Shown here piece after piece: positions 24,483 through 32,099 of a stretch of DNA of 50,241 nucleotides; the first letter of the stretch is position 1, and the number at the start of each line of letters is the position of its first letter. The DNA lies in NCBI GenBank assembly GCA_016208315.1, contig JACQYF010000055.1, positions 1 through 50,241 on the forward strand, read 5' to 3'. The notes under the pieces are model-generated. The model had not been told where the DNA came from, searched no databases, and was given only the letters and a program-made list of their open reading frames with translations. Both the position numbers and the translations under genes were made by a program. This DNA comes from Chloroflexota bacterium (GTDB taxonomy: Bacteria > Chloroflexota > Anaerolineae > UBA4142).

Positions 24483-26012
24483 CTAGGGCAAGTATTTTTC
24501 TCTCAGCTTGGCTTTTTCGACTTTGCCATAGGGCGAGTACGGGAACGCGTCGGCAAAGATCACACGTTTGGGGATCTTGTAGCGCGCGAGTTTGCCCTGG
24601 CAGAACGCCAGCAATTCGTCTGGCGTCGCGGTGCGCCCCGGCTGAAGCAAGACGATCATCAAGCCGACCTCGCCCCACTGCTCGTCGGGCTGGCCGATGA
24701 GCGCGGCGTCGGCGACCGCGGGATGATCGCGGAAAATCTTTTCCACCTCGGCCGCATAAATATTTTCGCCACCGCTCTTGATCATGTCCTTGAAGCGCCC
24801 GACAAAATAGAAAAAGCCGTCGTCATCCATCCGCATCCCGTCGCCGGTATGGAACCAGCCAGCGGTCAAGGCGTCCGCGGTCGCTTGCGGATTCCGCCAA
24901 TAGCCCGCGCAAACGTGCGGGCCCCGTATCAGCAATTCGCCCGGCTGACCCACCGGCACATCCTCACCCGTCGCGGGATTGACCAGCCGCATTTGGCTGT
25001 GAAAGATCGGCTTGCCCAGCGACCCGCGCTTGCGCGCCGACTCTTCGTCCGTCATGCTGAAGCAATTGGGTCCGACTTCGGTAAGCCCATAGCCCTGGCG
25101 AAACACGCCGCCCTTGGCGGCGAGCCATGCTTCCATCAGCGGGACCGGAATCGCCGCGCCGCCGTTGATCCAAAACCGCACGTGGCTGAAATCGGCTTGG
25201 CGAAAGTGGGGCGTGTTGTGCCACAACTGGAACAGCGTCGGCACGCCGAGCTCCACGCTGCACTTTTCGGCGACGATGCGCTGGAGCGATTCCTCCGCAT
25301 CGAAGGCGCGCGCAAGGATGATGCGTCCGCCGGCGTAGAACAGCGGCGTCAGGAACGCGAACAGTCCGCCGGCGTGGAACAGCGGCGTCAGGACCGGCGA
25401 CACGTCATTTTCATTCAAGCCCCAACTGACGACCGTGTTGATGCAATTCCATAACACTTGGCGATGCGGCAGCAGCGCGCCCTTGGGACGCCCGGTCGTG
25501 CCCGACGTATAGAGAATGCAGTACGGATCGTCGTCGCTCAACGGGGGCCGCTCCGGCTCGGCATCGGACGCGCGCGCGATCTCGTCCTCGTATGCGGGCG
25601 CGTCGTCCATTTGCGCGCCTTCGACGCCCACGAGGTGCGGGACCTTGAGATGAGCGCAGATTTCGTTCAAGGTCGGAACGAATTCGGGACCGCACAGAAC
25701 CACCTTCGGCTCGCAGTCGCCGACGATGTATGCAAGCTCGCGCGCGGTGAGACGCCAATTGAGCGGCGCAAAGATCGCGCCCAGTTTCGCCAGGCCGTAG
25801 AACAGGTCCACAAAGATCACGCTGTTGTTGGCGTACAGCGAGACGCGGTCGCCTTTCCGCACGCCGAACCGCGCGCGCAGAAAATTCGCGGCGCGATTGG
25901 CGCGCGCGTTCAGTTGCGCGTAGGTAAAGCGTTCGCCCGTGTGCGTATAGAGCAGCGCTTCGCGCTCCGGCGTCAAACGCGCCCGCGCGCTGAGCAAATC
26001 CGCTGCGTGCAT
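24483..26012 (-). CDS. Acyl-CoA ligase (AMP-forming), copy 2
   Basis: 509 aa from ATG 26012; the open frame extends to 26192 but that part is tandem repeat. The ATP loop is YTSGTTGRPKGALLPH, the adenylate motif is GYGLTEVGPN, the hinge is DDDGFFYFVGRFKDMIKSGGEN, and the catalytic Lys lies in PYSPYGKVEKAKL. Same family as copy 1 but clearly divergent, so probably a different acid substrate. It follows the FabG-like gene after a 313-bp repeat-filled gap. Confidence 0.94.
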   Translation of the reverse strand: MHAADLLSARARLTPEREALLYTHTGERFTYAQLNARANRAANFLRARFGVRKGDRVSLYANNSVIFVDLFYGLAKLGAIFAPLNWRLTARELAYIVGDCEPKVVLCGPEFVPTLNEICAHLKVPHLVGVEGAQMDDAPAYEDEIARASDAEPERPPLSDDDPYCILYTSGTTGRPKGALLPHRQVLWNCINTVVSWGLNENDVSPVLTPLFHAGGLFAFLTPLFYAGGRIILARAFDAEESLQRIVAEKCSVELGVPTLFQLWHNTPHFRQADFSHVRFWINGGAAIPVPLMEAWLAAKGGVFRQGYGLTEVGPNCFSMTDEESARKRGSLGKPIFHSQMRLVNPATGEDVPVGQPGELLIRGPHVCAGYWRNPQATADALTAGWFHTGDGMRMDDDGFFYFVGRFKDMIKSGGENIYAAEVEKIFRDHPAVADAALIGQPDEQWGEVGLMIVLLQPGRTATPDELLAFCQGKLARYKIPKRVIFADAFPYSPYGKVEKAKLREKYLP

Positions 26013-26090
26013 ATCAACCCCCAACCGCTGTCGGAGCAATGACTCTTTTGGCGAATTGACATTCGGTAGGGGCAATCCCTTGTGGTTGCC

Positions 26091-26208
26091 CCCGAAGGGC
26101 AGGCACAAGGCACGGCCCCCACGAATGCCCCCGGACGGGCAAGCACTAGGCACTGCCCCTAGGAATGCCCCGGATGGGCAGGCACAAGGCACTGCCCCCT
26201 ACGAATGT
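26091..26208. repeat. Three imperfect 39-bp tandem repeats
   Basis: Each unit has a CCCGRANGGGC start, a GGCACAAGGCAC or AAGCACTAGGCAC middle and a GCCCCNNACGAATGC-like end. A related GTAGGGGCAATCCCTTGTG sequence just upstream (26067) is a partial complement, so the block can fold. Units differ at several bases, so it is not a recent expansion. Confidence 0.65.
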
Positions 26209-26240
26209 GCCAACGTAGTGATCAATTCGACGGCTCAAAG

Positions 26241-26324
26241 AGGTGAAAATCGGCTGGCAGCCGACTCGGTTACAGTCCGATTCATCTGGCTTGCACCTGT
26301 CTGAGGCGGGCGATTCATCGCCCG
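26241..26324. repeat. Folded interspersed repeat, copy B
   Basis: Opposite orientation to copy A. Read on the - strand it has CGGGCGATGAATCGCCCG (26307-26324), then CCTCA, then a hairpin opening with AGGTGCAAG and closing near TTTTCACCT. Stem bases differ from copy A while the pairing plan is the same. Confidence 0.7.
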
Positions 26325-26325
26325 A

Positions 26326-27090
26326 TTATGTCCCGACGACGATGCCGCCATCCACGCGGAGCACCACGCCGGTGATGAAACTCGCTTCGTCGGACGCCAG
26401 GAACAGGTACGCGTTCGCGATGTCCCGCGGCTGCGCCCACCGCCCCAAGGGGGTGCGCGCCGTCACCGTTTCGAGAAATTTCTGCGGGATGGATTGGAAG
26501 ATTTCCGTCGCGGTGTACCCGGGTGCGATGGCGTTGACGCGAATCCCGTAGCGTCCCAATTCCCGCGCCCACACCTTGGTCATGCCGATCACCCCCGCCT
26601 TGGCGGCGACATAGTTGGTCTGCCCAATGTTGCCATCTATGCCGACGATCGAGCTGGCGTTGAGGATCACGCCGCGGCGCTGTCGGATCATGTAGGGCGC
26701 CGCCGCTTGCGCGCAGTTGAAAACGCCTTTCAAATCAATCGAGATGACCAGGTCGAACTCTGCTTCCGGCATTTCGCCAATAAGCGCGCCGTCCTTCACC
26801 TTGACCAATTGCGAGTCGCGCAGGATGCCCGCGTTGTTGACGAGAACGTCTATACGACCATGCCGCAGGGCCACCGCGTCCACCCACGCCTGGATTTGCT
26901 GGCGGTCGGCGACATCGACGCGATAAAAACTTGCCTCTGCGCCAAGGGATTTGGCCGCGCGTTCGCCTGGCTCCTGCGCCACGTCGCAGATCGAAACTGT
27001 TGCGCCTTCCTCCGCAAATCGCGCCGCGGTCGCTTTGCCGATGCCCGCTGCGCCGCCGGTGATCAACACCACTTTATTTTTCATTCGCAT
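26326..27090 (-). CDS. FabG-like 3-oxoacyl-(ACP/CoA) reductase
   Basis: 254 aa with a complete SDR active site: TGGAAGIGKATA, NNAG, ILNASS and Y-V-A-A-K (in NYVAAKAGVIGMTK), then NAIAPGYTATE. It reduces 3-oxoacyl thioesters to 3-hydroxyacyl thioesters with NAD(P)H. In PHA producers a relative (PhaB) makes the (R)-3-hydroxyacyl-CoA that synthases polymerise, and the PHA locus is nearby under a similar promoter. It lies 3 bp after the KAS III-like gene, so the two are probably co-translated. An ATG two codons in (27084) is an alternative start. Confidence 0.93.
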   Translation of the reverse strand: MRMKNKVVLITGGAAGIGKATAARFAEEGATVSICDVAQEPGERAAKSLGAEASFYRVDVADRQQIQAWVDAVALRHGRIDVLVNNAGILRDSQLVKVKDGALIGEMPEAEFDLVISIDLKGVFNCAQAAAPYMIRQRRGVILNASSIVGIDGNIGQTNYVAAKAGVIGMTKVWARELGRYGIRVNAIAPGYTATEIFQSIPQKFLETVTARTPLGRWAQPRDIANAYLFLASDEASFITGVVLRVDGGIVVGT

Positions 27091-27093
27091 CCG

Positions 27094-28155
27094 TCACGCT
27101 CCGTTTGCTTTGCCCCAGCGCACGCACGCCGCGGCCCAGACGTAGCCGATGCCCGCGCCCACGATCGCCATCAACGCGCCGTCTTTCAAGCGACCCTGCC
27201 TCAATCCCTCGATAATATTGATGATGCTGTCCTGTTCGCCGATGTGACCGATGCTGTCGTTGTAGACGCCCTGCGCTTCGGTCAGTCCCAAGCGCTGCAA
27301 CATGTCGCGATAACTCGAGGGCTTGATCAACACCATATTCAGGAATCCGAGATCGGCGCGCGTGTAAGGCGTGCCGTCCGGTTTGGTTCCACTTTTGCGC
27401 AGCGCCTCGTCAATGCAATGCATCCAGTTGTCCATGCTGATTTCGTTCAAGCGATTTTTCATCGCCTCCGGCTCCACCAGATCGAACGCGAACTGACCCT
27501 GGCGTACCGCCTTGTCGGCGGGGAAACGCATCGTGCCGCTCGCGGGCACCACCACGTGGCGGCTCATCGAGCCATCGGTCATGAGGTGCGCGCCCAGGAC
27601 GTGATTGCGCGGCCAGTTGCGGCGCAGCAGCAGCGCGCCGCCGCCCGCGCCGATATTGAAGAGGAACGAATTGCGCGCGTGCTCGAAAGCGATGACATCC
27701 GCAATGCGATAGCCGCCGCCGATGAGGATGGTGTTGATCTCGGGGTCGGCGCGCATCATGTCCTTGGCCATCTTGAGCGCGGCGACCGTCGTCGCGCAGC
27801 GCATGTGCAGATCAATCGCCCAGGCGTTCGTGGCGCCGATTTGATACGCAAGGTCAATGCCGGCGGTCCACAGCAGGTATTCCTTCCACTCTTCGGTCGT
27901 ACACAACACGACGTCAATTTCTTCCGGCGGAATGTCGCATTTCGAGAGACAATCCTGCGCCGCCCAGACGGCCATCTGGTTGGGATGCTCGTCGGGACGG
28001 CCGATGCGCTTTTGAGTGATGCCGAGCTTGTCGCGCACCACCCACTCGGGCAGACCGCTCCGTTCCGCGATCTCGGCGGCGGTCATCACGGAGTTGGGCA
28101 GATACAGGCCCACGCTCGCAATGCCCATCGAAAAATCGTCGTGCGGTTCGGTCAT
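27094..28155 (-). CDS. KAS III / HMG-CoA synthase-like condensing enzyme
   Basis: 353 aa with the thiolase fold of FabH-like enzymes. The nucleophile is C120 (IDLHMRCATTVAALKMAKDMM). The site that normally holds the catalytic His (FabH P-H-Q-A-N) reads I-K278-P-S-S here, and the Asn site seems to read G-H304-I-G in SIGHIGEQDS. So the usual Cys-His-Asn triad is altered, which suggests a non-standard condensing or acyl-transfer reaction. Its start overlaps the stop of the upstream small gene by 4 bases (28152-28155). Confidence 0.88.
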   Translation of the reverse strand: MTEPHDDFSMGIASVGLYLPNSVMTAAEIAERSGLPEWVVRDKLGITQKRIGRPDEHPNQMAVWAAQDCLSKCDIPPEEIDVVLCTTEEWKEYLLWTAGIDLAYQIGATNAWAIDLHMRCATTVAALKMAKDMMRADPEINTILIGGGYRIADVIAFEHARNSFLFNIGAGGGALLLRRNWPRNHVLGAHLMTDGSMSRHVVVPASGTMRFPADKAVRQGQFAFDLVEPEAMKNRLNEISMDNWMHCIDEALRKSGTKPDGTPYTRADLGFLNMVLIKPSSYRDMLQRLGLTEAQGVYNDSIGHIGEQDSIINIIEGLRQGRLKDGALMAIVGAGIGYVWAAACVRWGKANGA

Positions 28156-28376
28156 TCCACCACTCCCTCGTCCTTCAAAACAAAATCGCCGATGTGTACA
28201 TAGCGCGCAATGAACGCGATCACATCGGCGAAGCGGGCGAACGATTTCTCTTCGTTGGTCTGCACGTGGACGATGGCCCCGTGCCAGCCCCGCGCGCGAT
28301 CGGATTGCTCGTCGCGCGGCAGGTCTTGGACAAAGCGCAAGACGAATGACTCGACCCGCGGAAAATCCGCAGCCAT
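28152..28376 (-). CDS. Small protein, FVLRF/HVQ family (first gene of left operon)
   Basis: 74 aa from ATG 28376; GGAG lies 7 bp upstream, whereas the longer frame to 28481 translates a GC-rich repeat. The protein has SFVLRF, then D-E-Q, R-x-W-H-G-A-I-V-H-V-Q and a helix ending IAFIARYV. The gene at 35456 encodes a clear relative with SFVLRF, DEQ, RWRG-x-I-N-H-V-Q. I recall similar unnamed short proteins in other bacteria, but no function. It is the first gene after the heptamer-repeat promoter and its stop overlaps the KAS III-like start. Confidence 0.75.
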   Translation of the reverse strand: MAADFPRVESFVLRFVQDLPRDEQSDRARGWHGAIVHVQTNEEKSFARFADVIAFIARYVHIGDFVLKDEGVVE

Positions 28377-28425
28377 CCAGACACTCCGCGTCGCAACGCG
28401 GCCCAAATATAACCGCAAAAAATCC

Positions 28426-28448
28426 GTAGGGGCGGGGTCTCCCCGCCC
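28426..28448. repeat. GTAGGGGCGGGG palindromic element in the 5' leader
   Basis: A 23-base element whose inner part (GGCGGGGTCTCCCCGCC) is self-complementary. The identical 23 bases form the left arm of the element at 44703-44754. Here it lies between the heptamer-repeat promoter and the small gene, so it would form a hairpin in the leader RNA. Confidence 0.8.
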
Positions 28449-28502
28449 ATCCACACTCTCCTCGTCGAAACGCAGGCCCAATAAAACCGCCCGCTACCGG
28501 CG

Positions 28503-28546
28503 AGTATAGCAGGCGGTCATCACACTGGTGTTACAACGGTGTTACA
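28503..28546 (-). promoter_or_regulatory. Heptamer-repeat activator site and extended -10 promoter (left operon)
   Basis: Read on the - strand: TGTAACA, 4 bp, TGTAACA, 4 bp, TGTGATG, 9 bp, TATACT (28508-28503) with TG one base before it (extended -10). No good -35 box exists; the repeats occupy its place. Three heptamers in 11-bp steps just upstream of -10 is the design of SARP-type activator sites. The same arrangement stands at 35380-35423. The regulator gene with a SARP-type DNA-binding domain ends 107 bp away. Confidence 0.8.
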
Positions 28547-28548
28547 AG

Positions 28549-28640
28549 CGGCGATCAATCGCCCGCCTCAGCAAACACAAGACCGATAAATCGGTCTGAA
28601 TCGGTCTTCAACCGATTTTAACCTACTGAGGCGGGTGGTT
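28549..28640. repeat. Folded interspersed repeat, copy C
   Basis: CGGCGATCAATCGCCCG and CCTCA are followed by hairpins GACCGATAAATCGGTC and AATCGGT-x-ACCGATT, closed by CTGAGGCGGG pairing back to CCCGCCTCAG. Same plan as copies A (16354) and B (26241). It lies between the left operon promoter and the end of the first regulator gene and could serve as that gene's 3' hairpin. Confidence 0.7.
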
Positions 28641-28652
28641 TTTAACCCCCGC

Positions 28653-31600
28653 TCACGCGAGCAATTGGCGATACAAATCCTGCGTGGCGGGCGAGGGTTC
28701 CAGATCGAGTTCCTGCCGGAGCGCGGCAGCACAGCGATCGAACACGCGGCGGACCTGGACGCGTTCGCCGCGCTGGGCGTGGACGCGCATCTGCAAGTGG
28801 TAGGCGTGCTCCCAGCACCGGTCGCGCGTGAGGATGCGCTCGCACAGCGCGAGGCACTCGTCCCACTCGCCGCGGGCGAACAACTCGCGGGCGACGCGGT
28901 CGGCCGTGCGGAGATAGAGAGCCAGCAGGCGCTCGCGCTCGGCGCTGGTCCAATCCTCATAGCGCGCGTCGCCCAAGTAATCGTCCTGGTACAGCGCGAG
29001 CGCGCGGCGATAGAGGTCGAACGCCGTGGGGGTTGGCTCGGCGTCCGCGCGCGTGATGAGGTGGGTGAACTCGTCGGCGTCAATCCAAATATCCGCGCCG
29101 CTTTGCAAGCCGCACGCCGAACCCTCGCGCGCGATGAACGCGGGATCTTTATCCACGCGCTCCGGTTCGAGCGCGTGGTTCAGCGCGTTGAGCGTGACGC
29201 GCAAATCGCGCGCGGCCTGCTCGGGGGTTTCCTTGCGCCACAACAATTCCAGGATTTCTTCACGCTGAAACATTTTGCCGCGGAACGTGACGAGCAGTTG
29301 CAGCAGCCGCCGCGCTTTGCGCCGCTGCCACTCGCGCTCGCTCACCTCGGCCGCCCCACGCCACACGCGAAATGCGCCCAACGTTTGGATGCGGAGTTGG
29401 TCACCGGGGTGAGCACTGACTTGTTCGAGCCGCATCGCCGCGAGAAGACGCGTGACATACGCGTTGTCGCGTCCGGCCGGCTTGCCTTCGCGTTGGCGCG
29501 CCTCGAGGAGCAAGGGCACGATCACGCGCGGATCCTGCAAGCCCAACAGCGTCCGGCGCGTCCACAAGTAATCGTAATGCTGTGCTTCCGCCAGGGTCAG
29601 CGCGTCGTCGAGATGCGTGAGCGCGCGCTCGCGTTGCCTCAAACGCCAGCACGCCAGCGCCAGCCACAGCCGCGTCGCCGCGCGCCCAAACGGGTCGCCG
29701 CTGGCGCGAAACGCGGCGAGGCCGTCCTGAAGCGTTTGGATCGCGTCCCGGTCGCGTCCGGCGAGCATGTGGCTGGCGCCCAGCGCGATCTGCACGAGAC
29801 CGGCCACCCAAATATCGCCGGAGCGGCGCGCGACCGCAATCCCGGCGGCGGCTTCGCGGCACGCGGCGGGATGGTCGCCCATCAAACCGTACGCGCGCGT
29901 CAGGCCCCAGTGCGCCTCGGCGCGCGTGCGCGGTACCGCCAGTTGGTCGCCGAGCGCCGCCGCCTCCTGATAGCAGCGGATGGCCTGCGGCAAATCGCCG
30001 CGGATTTGGTACGCGTGCCCCAGGCGCAGTTGTCCGACCGCCGAGATAAAGGGCGAATGGAAACGCGCGCCGAGCGTGATGCTCGCTTGCGCCGTATCAA
30101 GGGCCGAGTCCCCGCGTCCCTGGAACGCGTAGAGGAGCGAGAGAATCAAGAGCGTTTCGCGGTGGCCGCGCGGCGGGTGCAGTTGGCCGCTCTCGGCGCG
30201 TGCCCAGGTCTCGAGGGTCTCGCGGGCTTCGTCGAGGCGTCCCGTCCGGATCTTGACGCGCACGCTCAGCGCGTCTTCGCTGGGGCCCTCGTCGCGCAAG
30301 GCGCGCACCTGGGCGCGCAAGCGTTCGGCTTCTTCGGCTTTGCCGATGTTCAGTTTATTTTCCGCCAGCATTTCCAAGAGCCGCGCCTTGGTCGCGCGGT
30401 CGTCGAGCCGGTCGCTCAAGCGCAGCGCCTCTTGGAGCGATTTTTCGGCCTCGGCGGGCCGCAAGGTATCGAGGTAAACCAGTGCCTGCCCGCGCAGGGC
30501 GCGCGTGATGCCGCTCGTATCTTTGGCGTCCCGCGCCGCGCGTTCGGCTTGCGCGTACCACGCGAGCGCATCGTCAAAGCGGCTGCGCAGGCGCGCCAAC
30601 TCGCCCAGCATAAAGAGGATGAAAGGATGGCTGGCGACTTCGTCCGGGGGCAGGGCATCAATCCACGCGGCCAGAGTGTCCAGGCGGCCCTCGCGCAGAA
30701 CGGTTTCGCCGATCTCCTGGATCAGCGCGGCGGCTTGCCGAAACTCGCTCGCCTGCAAGAGATGATAGACCGCCTCGTCGTACCGCTTGGCGCGGCGAAA
30801 GAATTTGGCCGCGCGGCGGTGCCGGTCGCGCGCCGCGCTGGGATTTTGGCGGCGCGCCTGCTCCCACAGAAAATCGTGAAACAGATGATGATAACGGTAG
30901 TGACGCTCCCCCACCGCACGGACAAACTGGTCGCTGTCGCACAGTTCGAGCAGCCGCGCGTCGCCGTCGTCGCGCTGGGTGATCGCATTGCAAGCCGCCG
31001 GCTCCAGTTCACGCAGCGCGCACGTTTGCAGCACGAATTCCCGCCGCCGCGGCAGCTGCTGCGCCAGCACGCTTTGAGCGAGATAGTCGAACAAGGTCGC
31101 GAGGGAGCCGGACCCGCGCGCCAGGAGGGTATCGAGCGGGGCTTGCGGATTCGACCGCATCTCCTGCCGGATCAATTGCAGCGCGATCGGCCATCCTTCC
31201 GTGCGCTCGGCGAGAAGCTCGACATCGTGCGGCGCCAAGGGCAGGTTGTACGTGTCGCGAAACAGGGCCGCGATTTCGTCGGGGGTAAACGCGAGGGCGG
31301 CGCGCTTGATCTCGAGGACCTGATTGCCGGCGCGCCAGCCGACCAGCATTTTCCACTGGAGCGGATAGCGGGTGGCGACGATCACGCGGAGCGCGGGCGG
31401 AACCGACGCGATCAAGTGCTCGAGCAGCGCATCGGTCTCCGGCGACGATGCGAGGTAATAATCGTCAATCACGAGGAGGGAGGGATTGGCGCAGATTTCG
31501 TCGAGCGCATGGAGGACCGCATCGAGCGCGGCGGGCGCGCCCGCGTCCGCGTCTTGCAAGAGCGCCAAGGGGCCTTCGGGGAAGGCGGGGAGTCGCAGCC

Positions 31601-31859
31601 GCAGCGCGGCGATGAGATGGGACAAGAATTGGCGGGGATCGGTATCGCCCTCACCCGCGCTGTACCAAAAGAGCGGCAAATTCCAATCGGCCATTTGCGC
31701 CAGCGCCGTGGATTTGCCATAGCCGGTGTTGGCTTGGACGATGGTGGCGCGGTGATCCAGCGCCTCGCGCAAGAGCGCGGCGAGGCGCGGATGGGCGAGC
31801 GTGTAACGCCGCAATTGCGGCGGATTCAGTTGGGCGTGGAGCACTCCCGCATTGGGCAT
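28653..31859 (-). CDS. STAND-type ATPase regulator with C-terminal SARP/BTAD region, copy 1
   Basis: 1068 aa. Residues about 1-300 form a MalT-like P-loop ATPase: Walker A N-T-G-Y-G-K-S-T (44-51) and Walker B L-L-V-I-D-D (128-133). Residues about 330-820 are helical TPR-like repeats (for example QALVYLDTLRPAEAEKSL). From about 824 there is an OmpR-type winged helix (IQTLGAFRVWRG to VTLNALNHAL), then a BTAD domain to the end (YRRALALYQDDYLG, AYHLQMRVHAQRGE). SARP regulators bind heptamer direct repeats; here that module sits at the C-terminus behind a ligand- and ATP-sensing body. It diverges from its paralogue at 32100 and ends next to the left operon promoter, which I infer it controls. Confidence 0.92.
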   Translation of the reverse strand: MPNAGVLHAQLNPPQLRRYTLAHPRLAALLREALDHRATIVQANTGYGKSTALAQMADWNLPLFWYSAGEGDTDPRQFLSHLIAALRLRLPAFPEGPLALLQDADAGAPAALDAVLHALDEICANPSLLVIDDYYLASSPETDALLEHLIASVPPALRVIVATRYPLQWKMLVGWRAGNQVLEIKRAALAFTPDEIAALFRDTYNLPLAPHDVELLAERTEGWPIALQLIRQEMRSNPQAPLDTLLARGSGSLATLFDYLAQSVLAQQLPRRREFVLQTCALRELEPAACNAITQRDDGDARLLELCDSDQFVRAVGERHYRYHHLFHDFLWEQARRQNPSAARDRHRRAAKFFRRAKRYDEAVYHLLQASEFRQAAALIQEIGETVLREGRLDTLAAWIDALPPDEVASHPFILFMLGELARLRSRFDDALAWYAQAERAARDAKDTSGITRALRGQALVYLDTLRPAEAEKSLQEALRLSDRLDDRATKARLLEMLAENKLNIGKAEEAERLRAQVRALRDEGPSEDALSVRVKIRTGRLDEARETLETWARAESGQLHPPRGHRETLLILSLLYAFQGRGDSALDTAQASITLGARFHSPFISAVGQLRLGHAYQIRGDLPQAIRCYQEAAALGDQLAVPRTRAEAHWGLTRAYGLMGDHPAACREAAAGIAVARRSGDIWVAGLVQIALGASHMLAGRDRDAIQTLQDGLAAFRASGDPFGRAATRLWLALACWRLRQRERALTHLDDALTLAEAQHYDYLWTRRTLLGLQDPRVIVPLLLEARQREGKPAGRDNAYVTRLLAAMRLEQVSAHPGDQLRIQTLGAFRVWRGAAEVSEREWQRRKARRLLQLLVTFRGKMFQREEILELLWRKETPEQAARDLRVTLNALNHALEPERVDKDPAFIAREGSACGLQSGADIWIDADEFTHLITRADAEPTPTAFDLYRRALALYQDDYLGDARYEDWTSAERERLLALYLRTADRVARELFARGEWDECLALCERILTRDRCWEHAYHLQMRVHAQRGERVQVRRVFDRCAAALRQELDLEPSPATQDLYRQLLA

Positions 31860-31951
31860 GATCGCTCCAGATGGCCGATCGCCTGAGCGACCGCCCTCAT
31901 AGGATTTCTCGGCGCGGCGAACTAACCAGGCGGCTCGGAACCGGCAGATTC

Positions 31952-31980
31952 AGTTTAGCATAAATGGAATGGCGGGTCAA
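31952..31980 (-). promoter_or_regulatory. Promoter of regulator copy 1
   Basis: On the - strand TTGACC (31980-31975), 17 bp, then TAAACT (31957-31952) with TG one base upstream (extended -10). It faces away from the promoter of copy 2; the two -35 boxes are 31 bp apart. Confidence 0.65.
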
Positions 31981-32011
31981 TCTTTCGCCCACGTCTATCT
32001 CAAGGACTCGC

Positions 32012-32040
32012 TTGCCAAGTCACTCATTTGATGCTATGAT
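32012..32040 (+). promoter_or_regulatory. Promoter of regulator copy 2
   Basis: TTGCCA at 32012-32017, 17 bp, TATGAT at 32035-32040, with TG one base upstream. The predicted start is near 32047, about 53 bases before the ATG at 32100. Layout mirrors the divergent promoter on the other strand. No heptamer repeats of the flanking-operon type are seen here. Confidence 0.65.
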
Positions 32041-32099
32041 GTTAAAAGACATTTACAAAGGGGTGATGTCCTCGACAAACTTGGCCTGTGGGTGATTGG

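Larger units (their letters stand above)
26013..26325. other. Gap filled by two repeat elements, no gene seen
   Basis: From 26067 to about 26208 there is a GTAGGGGCA-led block with three imperfect 39-base tandem units. From 26241 to 26324 lies a folded repeat of the same family as 16354-16439. I see no reading frame with a ribosome site and no clear promoter. The last repeat base is next to the FabG-like stop codon. Confidence 0.7.

Noticed and set aside
24346..24678. Longer N-terminus for the alpha/beta-hydrolase
   Set aside because: The extension crosses a perfect inverted repeat and the end of the neighbouring ligase gene. The fold starts naturally after the ATG at 24345.
28377..28481. 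Longer N-terminus for the 74-aa small protein
   Set aside because: The extra codons translate a palindromic repeat, do not match the paralogue, and lack a ribosome site, whereas ATG 28376 has GGAG 7 bp upstream.
28635..31886. A 1083-codon open frame on the + strand
   Set aside because: It mirrors the first regulator gene, whose - strand product has clear P-loop and BTAD motifs and a full-length paralogue at 32100-35312. The antisense product shows no domains.
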